Positions 17,748 to 27,164 of a stretch of DNA of 64,000 nt are shown piece after piece; the stretch's first letter is position 1; every line of letters begins with the position of its first letter. The DNA lies in the NCBI GenBank assembly GCA_026417375.1, contig JAOADJ010000033.1, positions 1 to 64,000 of the forward strand. The letters are read 5' to 3'. The DNA is from Melioribacteraceae bacterium (GTDB lineage Bacteria > Bacteroidota > Ignavibacteria > Ignavibacteriales > Melioribacteraceae). The translations under genes and the position numbers were made by a program. A model generated the notes under the pieces. It made no database searches, was not told where the DNA came from, and saw only the letters and a list, made by a program, of their open reading frames with translations.

Positions 17748-19877
17748 ATGCAGGTTGAAAAATTTAGTTATGATAATCAAATAGTTAAAAATTTTCTCCT
17801 TGCGGCTGTTGTATTTGCTGCAGTTGGAATGTTAGTAGGTTTGATTATCGCTGTTCAACTTTACATTCCTGAATTAAATTTAGGAATCCCTTATCTAACA
17901 TTTGGAAGAATAAGACCACTTCATACAAATGCAGTTATTTTTGCATTTGTTGGAAATATAATTTTTGCTGGTGTTTATTATTCAACTCAAAGAGTTACAA
18001 AAGCAAGAATGTTTAGTGATTTTCTTAGCAAATTTCACTTTTGGGGTTGGCAATTAATAATTGTTTCTGCAGCAATTACTCTTCCATTAGGATTTACTAC
18101 AAGCAAGGAATACGCAGAATTAGAATGGCCTATTGATATTGCAATCGCATTAGTATGGATTGCATTCGGAATAAATTTATTTGGTACAATAGCTAAACGC
18201 CGCGAAAAACATATGTATGTTGCTTTGTGGTTTTATGTTGCAACCTGGGTTACAATTACGATGCTTCATGTTGTTAATTCAATTGAAATTCCGGTTTCCT
18301 TTTTTAAAAGTTATTCTGTATATGCCGGTGTTCAAGATGCATTAGTTCAATGGTGGTATGGTCATAATGCCGTTGCATTTTTCTTAACAACACCATATTT
18401 AGGATTGATGTATTACTTTTTACCAAAAGCAGCAAACAGACCTGTTTATTCATATAGGTTATCAATTTTACATTTTTGGTCATTAATATTTTTATACATC
18501 TGGGCTGGTCCACATCATCTTTTATATTCTGCTTTACCAGATTGGGCACAATCTTTAGGAACAGTTTTTTCTGTAATGTTAATTGCTCCTTCGTGGGGAG
18601 GAATGTTAAATGGATTATTAACATTACGTGGAGCCTGGGATCGTGTTCGTGATAATCCAATTCTAAAATTTATGGTTGTTGCTGTTACTGCTTATGGTAT
18701 GTCAACTTTTGAAGGTCCGATGCTTTCTCTTAAAAATGTTAATGCTATTTCACACTTTACAGACTGGACTATTGCACATGCCCATGTTGGTGCTTTGGGT
18801 TGGAACGGTATGTTAGCTTTTGGAATTTTATATTGGATAATTCCTAAAATGTGGGGTACTGAACTTTATTCAAAAAAAATTGCAAACTTACATTTTTGGG
18901 TTTCTACTTTAGGTATTGTTTTTTGGGCTGTACCAATGTATTGGAGTGGAATTGCACAAGCTTTGATGTGGAAACAATTTACTGCTCTCGGAATTCTTCA
19001 ATATCCAAATTTTCTTGAAACAACTTTACAAATTATTCCTTTTTATATAATTCGTTCTTTTGGTGGCTTGCTTTATTTCACTGGTTTAATTTTGATGGCT
19101 TACAATTTAATTATGACTACTAAAAGTGGTTCTTTTATAAAAAATGAAGAAGCTGAAGCAGCACCAATAGAAAAAGAAAATGATAAATTAAAACGTGGTC
19201 AAATTCATCGCTGGTTAGAAAAAAGACCTGTTAAATTTGCAATTCTTTCTTTTGTTGTTGTTGCAATTGGTGGATTAGTTCAAATTATCCCAATGTATGC
19301 TGTCAAAACTAATATTCCAACAATTGCAAGTGTTAAACCTTATACACCATTAGAATTAGAAGGAAGAGATATTTACATTCGTGAAGGTTGCAACACTTGT
19401 CATTCACAATTGGTTCGTCCTTTTAGAAGTGAAACTGAAAGATATGGTGAGTATTCAAAAGCAGGTGAATATGTTTATGATCATCCATTTTTATGGGGTT
19501 CAAAAAGAACCGGACCCGATTTAATGAGAGTTGGTGGAAAATATTCAAACCTTTGGCACTTTTTACATATGGAAGATCCAAGGTCAATGTCTCCCGGTTC
19601 AATTATGCCAAGATACCCATGGCTTTATACTAACACTTTAGATATTTCTACAACTAAAGCTAAAATAAATGCTTTAAGATCAATAGGAGTTCCTTATCCA
19701 AAAGGTTACGAAGATATTGCAAATGATGATTTACAAAAACAAGCAAATTTAATTGCGGAAGATTTGATTAAAAATAATGCACCTGCAGAAGCAGATAAAG
19801 AAATAATTGCACTTATTGCATATTTACAAAGATTAGGTACAGATATTAAAGGAACAAATTCTGCGAGTATGAAATGA
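17748..19877 (+). CDS. ccoNO: cbb3 cytochrome c oxidase, fused subunits I and II (CcoN-CcoO)
   Basis: A 709-residue fusion. Residues 1 to ~470 are the CcoN haem-copper subunit with about 12 membrane helices and histidine-rich helix blocks such as RPLHTNAVIFAFVGN and WYGHNAVAFFLTTP, plus AHAHVGALGWNG. After a further helix near 500, the CcoO part follows with one haem c site C548-N-T-C551-H552 in EGCNTCHSQLVRP and the axial-ligand region SPGSIMPRYPWL. It reduces oxygen to water with proton pumping. GGAG precedes the ATG. The fusion is seen in several Bacteroidetes-group genomes. It overlaps ccoQ by four bases (ATGA). Confidence 0.95.
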   Translation: MQVEKFSYDNQIVKNFLLAAVVFAAVGMLVGLIIAVQLYIPELNLGIPYLTFGRIRPLHTNAVIFAFVGNIIFAGVYYSTQRVTKARMFSDFLSKFHFWGWQLIIVSAAITLPLGFTTSKEYAELEWPIDIAIALVWIAFGINLFGTIAKRREKHMYVALWFYVATWVTITMLHVVNSIEIPVSFFKSYSVYAGVQDALVQWWYGHNAVAFFLTTPYLGLMYYFLPKAANRPVYSYRLSILHFWSLIFLYIWAGPHHLLYSALPDWAQSLGTVFSVMLIAPSWGGMLNGLLTLRGAWDRVRDNPILKFMVVAVTAYGMSTFEGPMLSLKNVNAISHFTDWTIAHAHVGALGWNGMLAFGILYWIIPKMWGTELYSKKIANLHFWVSTLGIVFWAVPMYWSGIAQALMWKQFTALGILQYPNFLETTLQIIPFYIIRSFGGLLYFTGLILMAYNLIMTTKSGSFIKNEEAEAAPIEKENDKLKRGQIHRWLEKRPVKFAILSFVVVAIGGLVQIIPMYAVKTNIPTIASVKPYTPLELEGRDIYIREGCNTCHSQLVRPFRSETERYGEYSKAGEYVYDHPFLWGSKRTGPDLMRVGGKYSNLWHFLHMEDPRSMSPGSIMPRYPWLYTNTLDISTTKAKINALRSIGVPYPKGYEDIANDDLQKQANLIAEDLIKNNAPAEADKEIIALIAYLQRLGTDIKGTNSASMK

Positions 19878-20056
19878 TTGGTGAATATTTTAGACAGTTA
19901 AATAATTCATCCATTGTTCCATTAATTTCTTTGGTAGTTTTTTTTCTATCATTTGTTCTTTTAGTTTTCTGGACATTTACCAGAAAAAAAAATTATTTAA
20001 ATCATATGAAAAATTTACCTTTGGATAACAACATCGAAAACAAAAATTCAGAGTGA
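19874..20056 (+). CDS. ccoQ: cbb3 oxidase subunit CcoQ-like
   Basis: A 60-residue protein with one membrane helix (IVPLISLVVFFLSFVLLVFW) followed by a basic TRKKNYL stretch, as in CcoQ subunits. It sits between ccoNO, which it overlaps by ATGA, and ccoP, 3 bases downstream, which is the canonical position. CcoQ stabilises the complex under oxygen. Sequence conservation in this family is poor, so the call rests mostly on size, topology and place. Confidence 0.8.
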   Translation: MIGEYFRQLNNSSIVPLISLVVFFLSFVLLVFWTFTRKKNYLNHMKNLPLDNNIENKNSE

Positions 20057-20059
20057 AAA

Positions 20060-20896
20060 ATGAAACAAGTGAATAAAAATATTTTCGCATTTATTTTTTT
20101 CATAACCTTATTATTGAATTATTCAGATTTATTTGCTGAAACAAATGCTGGTTATGACCTTAATTATGTAATGAAGATTTCTTTGATTGTTACTGTATTA
20201 TTTATTGCAATTCTTATGTGGCTTGCAATAATCTATTCAGAAAAAAATGATGTTAACGGTGAAATATTAAAATCTCCTTTAAAATCTTTTATGAAATGGC
20301 TAACCCGATCTGTTCCTTTGGAAAAAGAGGAAGATATTATGTTTCATCACGATTTTGATGGTATTAGAGAATTAGATAACAGAATTCCACCATGGTTTAA
20401 CTTTTTATTTTATGGAACTATTTTTTTCTCAATTATATATATGATTGTTTTTCATGTTGTAGGTGATGGAAATGTTCAGGACAATGAATATAAACTGGAA
20501 GTTCAACAAGCAGCATTTGAAAGAGAAATGTTAATTAGAAGCGGAGCATTTATAAATGAAGAGACAGTAACATTTGTAAATGATGTTGCAACAATCTCTG
20601 AAGGTAAAGAAGTGTTTTCAAAAAATTGTGTAGCATGTCATGCAAATGATGGCGGTGGCGGTGTTGGTCCAAATTTAACTGATGACTACTGGATTCATGG
20701 TGGTGGAATTAAAAATATTTTTAAAGTAATTAAATATGGGGTGCCGGCAAAAGGAATGATTAGCTGGCAAACACAACTTGATCCATCGAAAATGCAAGCA
20801 GTTGCAAGTTATATTATCACTTTACATGGAACAAAACCTGCATCACCAAAAAAACCTGAAGGAAATTTTTGGAAAGAAGAAACAACAACTAATTAA
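20060..20896 (+). CDS. ccoP: cbb3 oxidase subunit III, mono-haem cytochrome c (CcoP)
   Basis: A 278-residue membrane-anchored cytochrome c. A signal-like first helix (residues ~8-28), a second helix (~38-60) and a third (~112-135) precede the haem domain. Only one CxxCH is present, C190-V-A-C193-H194, followed by GPNLTDDYWIHGG and a methionine ligand candidate in GVPAKGMISW. Proteobacterial CcoP has two haems; the single-haem form is known in Bacteroidetes-type clusters. It passes electrons from soluble cytochrome c or the bc complex to CcoO. Confidence 0.93.
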   Translation: MKQVNKNIFAFIFFITLLLNYSDLFAETNAGYDLNYVMKISLIVTVLFIAILMWLAIIYSEKNDVNGEILKSPLKSFMKWLTRSVPLEKEEDIMFHHDFDGIRELDNRIPPWFNFLFYGTIFFSIIYMIVFHVVGDGNVQDNEYKLEVQQAAFEREMLIRSGAFINEETVTFVNDVATISEGKEVFSKNCVACHANDGGGGVGPNLTDDYWIHGGGIKNIFKVIKYGVPAKGMISWQTQLDPSKMQAVASYIITLHGTKPASPKKPEGNFWKEETTTN

Positions 20897-20904
20897 TAAA
20901 TTTT

Positions 20905-22311
20905 ATGAATGAAACTCTTTATTCTGAAGAAAAAGATGAATTCAGAAATTCTTTAGCTACAGTAACTAAAGAAGGTAAACGAAAATGGATTTATCCTAAA
21001 AAGCCAAAAGGTAAATTTTATACTGCTAGAAATATTGTAAGTATTTTTTTACTTGCTTTTTTAATCATTTCCCCATTTATAAAAATTGGTGGGCATCCAT
21101 TTATAATATTAAATATAATTGAACGTAAGTTTATAGTCTTTGGTATTCCATTTGGTCCACACGATCTTCATCTTTTTGCATTAACAATGATTGCTTTTAT
21201 TGTTTCAATTTTTTTATTCACTGTTGTTTATGGTCGCCTTTTTTGTGGTTGGATTTGTCCTCAAACAGTTTTTATGGAAATGGTTTTTAGAAAAATTGAA
21301 TATTGGATTGAAGGTGATGCAAACAAACAAATTGCATTAAATAATCAACCATGGAATAAAGAAAAAGTATTAAAAAAGTTTATTAAACAAATTATTTTCT
21401 TTTCAATTTCTTTTTTTATAGCAAATATTTTTCTTTCCTACATTATTGGTGTTGATAAATTATATCAATATATCAAAGAAACTCCAAGCCAACATTTTTC
21501 AACTTTTTTAGCAGTATTAATTTTTTCCGGAGTCTTTTATTTTGTCTTTTCATATTTCAGAGAACAAGCTTGCACACTTGTTTGTCCATATGGTCGTCTT
21601 CAAGGTGTTATGCTTGATCAAAATTCAATCGTAATTCATTATGATTATAAACGTGGAGAGCCAAGAGGTAAATTCAGAAAAAATGAAGAGAGACAAAATG
21701 GTGATTGTATTGATTGTCATTTATGCGTTGATGTTTGTCCTACTGGAATAGATATCAGAAATGGAACTCAACTTGAATGCGTTAACTGTACTGCCTGCAT
21801 TGATGTTTGCGATTCAGTTATGGAAAAAATTAACAAACCAAAAAAATTAATCAGGTATGCTTCTAAAACTCAAATTGAAACAGGAAAGCAACCTTTATTT
21901 ACTCCACGTGCAATTGGTTATACTATTGTACTTGTTCTTTTAACTTTTCTTATTCTTTTTATGTTAATAAATAGGTCTGATGTTGAACTTAGTATTTTAA
22001 GAACGCCGGGAACACTTTTTCAAGAACAACCTAACAACAAAATAAGTAACATTTATGATTTAAAAATTATCAACAAAACTTTTAACAATATTAATGCAAC
22101 TTTGGAATTAGAAAATATAAAAGGTGAGATCCAAGTTATTGGAAAAGAGCTTTCAATTGCTCCACAAGATGTAACAGAAGCAAAATTCTTAGTTGTTTTA
22201 CCAAACGAAAATATTAAATCAATCAAAACTCCATTGAAAATTGCAGTTAAATCAGAAGGAAAAATATTAGATATTATTGATACAGCATTTTTGGGAAAGG
22301 TTTCAAAATGA
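20905..22311 (+). CDS. ccoG: Cytochrome c oxidase accessory protein CcoG (RdxA/FixG)
   Basis: A 468-residue membrane Fe-S protein. The N-terminal part has membrane helices and the GRLFCGWICPQTVFMEM block; later comes CTLVCPYGRLQGVMLD, then a two-cluster 4Fe-4S domain (CIDCHLCVDVCPTG and CVNCTACIDVCDSVM) and a C-terminal helix followed by an immunoglobulin-like periplasmic domain. CcoG has been shown in other bacteria to reduce Cu(II) to Cu(I) for cbb3 assembly. It follows ccoP by eight bases and overlaps fixH by four. Confidence 0.94.
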   Translation: MNETLYSEEKDEFRNSLATVTKEGKRKWIYPKKPKGKFYTARNIVSIFLLAFLIISPFIKIGGHPFIILNIIERKFIVFGIPFGPHDLHLFALTMIAFIVSIFLFTVVYGRLFCGWICPQTVFMEMVFRKIEYWIEGDANKQIALNNQPWNKEKVLKKFIKQIIFFSISFFIANIFLSYIIGVDKLYQYIKETPSQHFSTFLAVLIFSGVFYFVFSYFREQACTLVCPYGRLQGVMLDQNSIVIHYDYKRGEPRGKFRKNEERQNGDCIDCHLCVDVCPTGIDIRNGTQLECVNCTACIDVCDSVMEKINKPKKLIRYASKTQIETGKQPLFTPRAIGYTIVLVLLTFLILFMLINRSDVELSILRTPGTLFQEQPNNKISNIYDLKIINKTFNNINATLELENIKGEIQVIGKELSIAPQDVTEAKFLVVLPNENIKSIKTPLKIAVKSEGKILDIIDTAFLGKVSK

Positions 22312-22754
22312 AAATAAATTTTAACTGGGGAACTGGTATTGCTTTATCATATATAATTTTTGTTCTAGGAACACTACTAATGGTTTTCATATTTATGAAT
22401 CAAGATGTAGGATTAGAAACAGATGATTATTATGCGAAAGGATTAGAATACCAAAAACAAATTGATAAAATTGAAAGAACAAACCAATTAAATGAACAAT
22501 TAGATATAATTCAAAAAAAGGATTCTATAATTTTTAATTTTCCAAAAATATTTGAATCAGAAAAAATCAGTGGCGAAATTTATTTTTATCGGCCCTCAAG
22601 CAATACTAAAGATTTCAAAGTAAAAATTGAATTGACAAATTCTAATCAACAAATTTTTACAAATAAACTTGATAAAGGATTGTGGAAAATTAAAGTTGAT
22701 TGGTTTGCCAATAATCAAAATTATTATAACGAAAAAATTATTATGATTAATTAA
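22308..22754 (+). CDS. fixH: FixH family protein
   Basis: A 148-residue protein with one N-terminal membrane helix (residues ~9-30), then the family-typical DVGLETDDYYAKGLEYQKQID and a short periplasmic beta-rich domain. FixH/CcoH proteins associate with the cbb3 complex and CcoI during assembly. It overlaps ccoG upstream (ATGA) and shares its last base region with the next gene, so translation is coupled along this part of the operon. Confidence 0.88.
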   Translation: MKINFNWGTGIALSYIIFVLGTLLMVFIFMNQDVGLETDDYYAKGLEYQKQIDKIERTNQLNEQLDIIQKKDSIIFNFPKIFESEKISGEIYFYRPSSNTKDFKVKIELTNSNQQIFTNKLDKGLWKIKVDWFANNQNYYNEKIIMIN

Positions 22755-23470
22755 TGGAAATCTGGACAGGATTTTTAGTTGGTTTATTCGGAAGTTTACA
22801 TTGTGTTGGTATGTGTGGTCCAATTGCATTAGCACTTCCCTCTTTTAGTGATTCAAAATCTCATTTAATCTTTGGCCGCTTACTGTATAACTTAGGCAGA
22901 GTAATTACATATTCAGTTATGGGATTTCTATTCGGATTACTTGGTAACCGTGTTGTTCTTTTTGGTTTACAACAGGATGTTTCGATTGGTTTAGGAGTTT
23001 TAATTTTAGTTTATCTTTTAACTCCAAAAAAATTAAAAGCAAAAATTTCTGAATTAAAATTTTATCAATTAATTATAAAATTTATAAAAGAAAATTTTGC
23101 AAAATTAATTTCAAGAAGAACAAATAATTCTTTATTTACAATCGGATTATTAAATGGAATTCTTCCATGTGGATTTGTTTATATCGGTATTGCTGGTGCA
23201 GTTTCAACCGGTGATGCAGTGAAAGGATTATTCTATATGGCTTTGTTTGGTTTAGGAACAACACCAATTATGTTTTTAACTTCAATTATTGGTAGAATAT
23301 TAACTTTTAATCTTAGATCAAAAATAAATAAATTAATTCCGGCTCTTACATTTTTAATTGCATTATTATTTATTATCAGAGGATTAAATCTCGGCATTCC
23401 ATACATAAGTCCTAAATTTGAATACCCAAAAGCAAATCAAATTAATCAAGAGGTTGATTGTTGTCACTAA
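22754..23470 (+). CDS. SafE/TauE-like membrane protein of the cbb3 cluster
   Basis: A 238-residue polytopic protein with about six helices. The N-terminus has the motif GSLHCVGMCGP and the middle ILPCGFVYIGIAGAVSTG; both are marks of the sulfite exporter TauE/SafE, UreH-like transmembrane family found at the end of ccoGHS-type clusters. The cysteine, histidine and methionine content of the first motif, plus the C-terminal CCH, suggests copper handling during oxidase assembly (inference). It starts one base before the fixH stop is complete. Confidence 0.82.
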   Translation: MEIWTGFLVGLFGSLHCVGMCGPIALALPSFSDSKSHLIFGRLLYNLGRVITYSVMGFLFGLLGNRVVLFGLQQDVSIGLGVLILVYLLTPKKLKAKISELKFYQLIIKFIKENFAKLISRRTNNSLFTIGLLNGILPCGFVYIGIAGAVSTGDAVKGLFYMALFGLGTTPIMFLTSIIGRILTFNLRSKINKLIPALTFLIALLFIIRGLNLGIPYISPKFEYPKANQINQEVDCCH

Positions 23471-24132
23471 GATTTTTTGTTTTCATCATTTTTATTTCTT
23501 TATTTGCAATTGAAAAGACATACTCTCAAATGAATTCAACAATTTTAAATGAAGTTCAGGAATATGTTTCGAAGTTATTATTAGAAAATACTTCAGAAAA
23601 ATTTTACTATCACACATTAAAACATACCGAAGAAGTTGTAAATGCAGCATTCGAAATTTCACAAGGTGAAAATCTAGACCAAGATGGAACTGAAATAGTT
23701 CTGATTGCTGCTTGGTTTCATGATGTCGGATATACACAAAAAATTAAAGGTCATGAAGAAATTAGTGCAATGTTTGCAAGTAATTTTCTGTTAGATAAAA
23801 ATTATCCATCGGGAAAAATTGATTCGGTTATTGCATGTATAATGTCAACCAAAGTACCACAAAAACCAAATTCTTTATTACAGAAAATTATTTGTGATGC
23901 AGATTTACATCATTTAGGTAAAGAAACTTTTTTCGAGAGAAACGAACTGTTCAAAAAAGAATTAGAAGCAACACAAAACAAGAAGCAAATTGAAGTTGAA
24001 TTTATTGCAAATACAATTGCTTTTATGAATGAACATCAATTTTTTACAAATTATTCCAGAAAATTTTATCAACCTATAAAAGGAAAAAATATTGAACTGC
24101 TAAAAGAAAAATTAAACTCACTTCTAAAATGA
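23458..24132 (+). CDS. HD-domain phosphohydrolase with putative signal peptide
   Basis: A 224-residue protein. The HD core is visible as FYYHTLKHTEEV, AAWFHDVGY and a later CDADLHHLG, so metal ligands H...HD...D are present; such proteins hydrolyse nucleotides or other phosphate esters. The TTG at 23458 overlaps the previous gene by 13 bases and adds 24 residues that look like a signal peptide (FFVFIIFISLFAIEKTYSQ). An ATG at 23530 would give a cytosolic protein instead. I keep the longer form because the hydrophobic run ends in the SQ seen in other exported proteins here. The substrate is unknown. Confidence 0.75.
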   Translation: MLSLRFFVFIIFISLFAIEKTYSQMNSTILNEVQEYVSKLLLENTSEKFYYHTLKHTEEVVNAAFEISQGENLDQDGTEIVLIAAWFHDVGYTQKIKGHEEISAMFASNFLLDKNYPSGKIDSVIACIMSTKVPQKPNSLLQKIICDADLHHLGKETFFERNELFKKELEATQNKKQIEVEFIANTIAFMNEHQFFTNYSRKFYQPIKGKNIELLKEKLNSLLK

Positions 24133-24620
24133 AATATTTGTATTTAATAAGACATGCAAAATCAAGTTGGGATGACTCATCTCTTTCAGACCATGAAAGA
24201 CCACTTAACAATAGAGGATTGAGAAATGCAACTTTTATGAGTAATCTTATTAAAGATAAAAATATAATGCCTGATTTAATCATTTCAAGCACAGCAGAAA
24301 GAGCAGTTCAAACTGCAAAAATTTTTTCAAATTCTCTTCAACATTTAAACCCAATTAAATTTGATTCACGAATTTATGAAGCAACAACACAAAATCTTCT
24401 TGAAGTTGTAAGTGAAATAGAAAATCATTTTAACATTGTTTTTATGTTCGGTCATAATCCCGGTTTAACCAATTTTGCAAATTTCATTTCAAATCAACCA
24501 ATTTATAGTTTACCAACTTGTGCTATCGTTGGATTTGAATTGCAAATTGATAACTGGAATAAAATTTCAAGACACACAGCAAATCTTATATTAAACGAGT
24601 ATCCTAAAAAATATTCTTGA
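24129..24620 (+). CDS. sixA: SixA-like histidine phosphatase
   Basis: A 163-residue phosphatase of the histidine phosphatase (phosphoglycerate mutase) superfamily. The catalytic RHAKSSWDD opens the protein, followed by HERPLNNRGLRNA, and the second histidine is in FGHNPGLTNFA. Size and absence of a lid domain match SixA, which removes phosphate from phosphohistidine in signalling proteins. It overlaps the HD gene by four bases (ATGA) and ends the plus-strand run that began with ccoI. Confidence 0.88.
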   Translation: MKYLYLIRHAKSSWDDSSLSDHERPLNNRGLRNATFMSNLIKDKNIMPDLIISSTAERAVQTAKIFSNSLQHLNPIKFDSRIYEATTQNLLEVVSEIENHFNIVFMFGHNPGLTNFANFISNQPIYSLPTCAIVGFELQIDNWNKISRHTANLILNEYPKKYS

Positions 24621-24722
24621 GAATCAAATAAAATAGTTAAATAAAACCTTTTTGTTTGATTTTACCTATTCTTATATTTTCGATGAGATTTTTAAATAAA
24701 TAATCAAAATTTGGAGTTCTTT

Positions 24723-26900
24723 ATGAACACAACAACTATTGAAACAGGAAATATTTTAAAAGTGTTTTCCTACCCTATTACACAACTTGATAAAGGATAT
24801 ACAGACAAATCACTTTATATCAATGTTGGAACAAAAGATATCATTATTAAAGATATTCCATTATGGATTAAAGAAAAATTTATTGGTGGAAAAGGATATG
24901 GTTTAAAATTTTTATGGGATGCAACAAAACCTGATACAAAATGGGATGACCCTGAAAATGAAATTGTTATTTCAGGCGGACCAATTTGTGGAATTACACA
25001 ATATTCAGGAACCGGCAAATCGTTAGTAGTTTCTATTTCTCCGCAAACAGATTCAGTTATGGATAGTAATGTTGGAGGTTGGTTTGGTCCTTTCCTTAAA
25101 ATATGTGGTTTCGATGCAATTGAATTACAGGGAAAATCTGAAGAAGATATTGTAATCATTCTTGATGGAAGAAATGGTGGTAAAATTATTATTGAAGATG
25201 GTTCAAACTATCCAAAAGATAGTCATGAATTAGCAGAATATTTTTATGAAAGATTTGGAAGCACTGATTCAGAAAAAATGAAAATTGCAGTTGTATCAAG
25301 TGGATCAGCAGCAGAACATTCATTAATTGGAATGTTAAACTTCAGTTTTTATGATAAAAAGAAAAAAAGAGTTCGTTTGAAACAAGCCGGACGTGGTGGA
25401 ATTGGAACTGTATTTCGCAATAAAAAAATTAAAGCTTTGGTTGCTCTTGTTCCTAAAATTGATCCGGATATAAATCATGTTGTTGATATGAAAGCAATTA
25501 TTGAACGTGGTCAAAGATTTAATAAAGAAATGAAAGAGCTAGATGATAAACAAAGTGAAATGAGAACTAAAGGAACAGCTCACTTAGTTGAAATAATGAA
25601 TGACTACGATTTATTACCAATTCACAATTTCAAATTTGGAAACAACCCGGCTGTACCCGGTACAATTGATAGTGAAACCTGGAAATCAAGATTTGAACAA
25701 GGTTCTTTTGATGGTTGTTGGCTTGGTTGCAATATGAGTTGTGCAAAAGGGGTTAATAATTATGTTCTAAGAACTGGTCCATATAAAGGTCAATGCATTC
25801 TTGTTGATGGTCCAGAATATGAAACTGCGGCAGGTATTGCATCAAATGCTGGTATTTTTAATACAGATTATACAATTGAAGTAAATTTCTATTGTGATAC
25901 TTATGGAATTTGCACAATAACCTGGGGAACAACTGTAGCATTTTTAATGGAATGTTATGAAAATGGGATACTAAATGAAGAAAGAACTGGTGGACTTAAA
26001 TTAAATTTCGGAAATGCTGATAACGCAATGGAATTATTACACCAGGTTGCTCGTGGTGAAGGTTTCGGAAAACTTGCCGGAAGAGGTGTTCGTTGGTTGA
26101 AAAATTATTTTATTGAACAAGGTTGGGGCGATCCACAATTTTTACAAGATATTGCAATGGAAAATAAAGGTTTGGAATACTCTCAATATATGTCTAAAGA
26201 ATCTTTAGCTCAGCAAGGTGGATATGCAATGACAAACAAAGGTCCACAACATGATGAAGCATGGTTAATTTTTATGGATATGGTTAATAATCACATACCA
26301 ACATTTGAAGACAAAGCAGAAGCTTTACACTACTTCCCTCTTTTCAGAACCTGGTTTGGTTTAGTTGGATTATGCAAATTACCATGGAACGATGTTGAAC
26401 CAGCTAATAATGCAGAAACAGATGAACCAGCTAAAGTACCTGAACACGTTGATAATTATGTAACAATTTACAAAGCTGTAACCGGAAGAGAATTTGATAA
26501 ATATCGTTTGATTCGTGATTCTGAAAGAGTTTACAATTATCAAAGAATGTTTAATTTAAGAAGAGGATATGGAACACGAAAATGGGACGATCAACCTTAT
26601 CGCGCTGCTGGTCCTGTTACAGTTGAAGAATATGAATCACGCGCTGAAAGATATGATAAACAATTAAAAGAAATATTAGGAATTGATCCCGAAGGAAAAT
26701 CTACAGAAGAAAAAATTAAAATATTGCGTAAACATCGTGAAGCTGAATATGATAAACTCAGAGACGCTGTTTATTTAAGAAGAGGTTGGGATAATAATGG
26801 AGTTCCGAAATTAGAATTCCTGAAAGAAATAGAAATGGACTTACCTGAATTAGTTGAATTAAGAACTAAATATGAAAAAGGTGAATGGCCTTTGAAATAA
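24723..26900 (+). CDS. Aldehyde ferredoxin oxidoreductase family protein
   Basis: A 725-residue cytoplasmic tungsto- or molybdopterin enzyme. The N-terminal AOR domain shows FIGGKGYGLKFLWD and SGGPICGITQYSGTGKS; the FeS ligands appear as C332-x3-C336-x3-C340 (GCWLGCNMSC), slightly different from the CxxCxxxC of archaeal AOR, and the metal-domain block DGPEYETAAGIASNAG follows. It may oxidise aldehydes or reduce acids with ferredoxin. The ATG at 24723 has GGAG six bases upstream; the TTG at 24711 lies before that site. A TTTG at 24651, 18 bases, then TATATTTT at 24673 resembles a Bacteroidetes promoter. The nearest pterin-type genes are the convergent ThiF/ThiS pair. Confidence 0.87.
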   Translation: MNTTTIETGNILKVFSYPITQLDKGYTDKSLYINVGTKDIIIKDIPLWIKEKFIGGKGYGLKFLWDATKPDTKWDDPENEIVISGGPICGITQYSGTGKSLVVSISPQTDSVMDSNVGGWFGPFLKICGFDAIELQGKSEEDIVIILDGRNGGKIIIEDGSNYPKDSHELAEYFYERFGSTDSEKMKIAVVSSGSAAEHSLIGMLNFSFYDKKKKRVRLKQAGRGGIGTVFRNKKIKALVALVPKIDPDINHVVDMKAIIERGQRFNKEMKELDDKQSEMRTKGTAHLVEIMNDYDLLPIHNFKFGNNPAVPGTIDSETWKSRFEQGSFDGCWLGCNMSCAKGVNNYVLRTGPYKGQCILVDGPEYETAAGIASNAGIFNTDYTIEVNFYCDTYGICTITWGTTVAFLMECYENGILNEERTGGLKLNFGNADNAMELLHQVARGEGFGKLAGRGVRWLKNYFIEQGWGDPQFLQDIAMENKGLEYSQYMSKESLAQQGGYAMTNKGPQHDEAWLIFMDMVNNHIPTFEDKAEALHYFPLFRTWFGLVGLCKLPWNDVEPANNAETDEPAKVPEHVDNYVTIYKAVTGREFDKYRLIRDSERVYNYQRMFNLRRGYGTRKWDDQPYRAAGPVTVEEYESRAERYDKQLKEILGIDPEGKSTEEKIKILRKHREAEYDKLRDAVYLRRGWDNNGVPKLEFLKEIEMDLPELVELRTKYEKGEWPLK

Positions 26901-26915
26901 ACTAATTTGATTTTT

Positions 26916-26953
26916 AAAAACTGTCATTCAAAAATTTTTGGGTGACAGTTTTT
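26916..26953. terminator. Bidirectional terminator after the AOR gene
   Basis: AAAAACTGTCA pairs with TGACAGTTTTT over 11 bp, with further A5/T5 pairing inside and a T run on the plus side. It lies between the AOR gene and the convergent ThiS gene. The right arm GGGTGACAG matches the hairpins at 6692 and 14216. Confidence 0.7.
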
Positions 26954-26954
26954 T

Positions 26955-27164
26955 TTATCCCCCGCTTATCATATGAATAATATCTACTTTATCACCATCT
27001 TTTATAAATGTTAATTCATAATTTTCTTTTTTGACTAACTTATCATTAACTCTCACGATTAATCTCGGGAAAGAAAATTTTTTGTAATCAAGTAATTGCT
27101 GAATTGTTATTTGTTTTAATTCTAAATCTAAAATTTCATCTCTATTATTAAGATTTATTTTCAT
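26955..27164 (-). CDS. ThiS/MoaD-like sulfur carrier protein
   Basis: A 69-residue beta-grasp protein that ends in Gly-Gly (MISGG), the site of activation and thiocarboxylation. The segments QITIQQLLDYKK, IVRVNDKLV and IKDGDKVDIIHMISGG follow ThiS. ThiS supplies sulfur to thiamine; MoaD-like paralogues supply molybdopterin or tungstopterin synthesis. The ATG at 27164 has AGG upstream; a GTG three codons earlier is the alternative. It overlaps the preceding ThiF-like gene by 17 bases, so the pair is translationally linked. Confidence 0.8.
   Translation of the reverse strand: MKINLNNRDEILDLELKQITIQQLLDYKKFSFPRLIVRVNDKLVKKENYELTFIKDGDKVDIIHMISGG

Noticed and set aside
24815-25159. Minus-strand open frame inside the AOR gene
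   Set aside because: Antisense shadow; the plus strand codes for conserved AOR motifs here.
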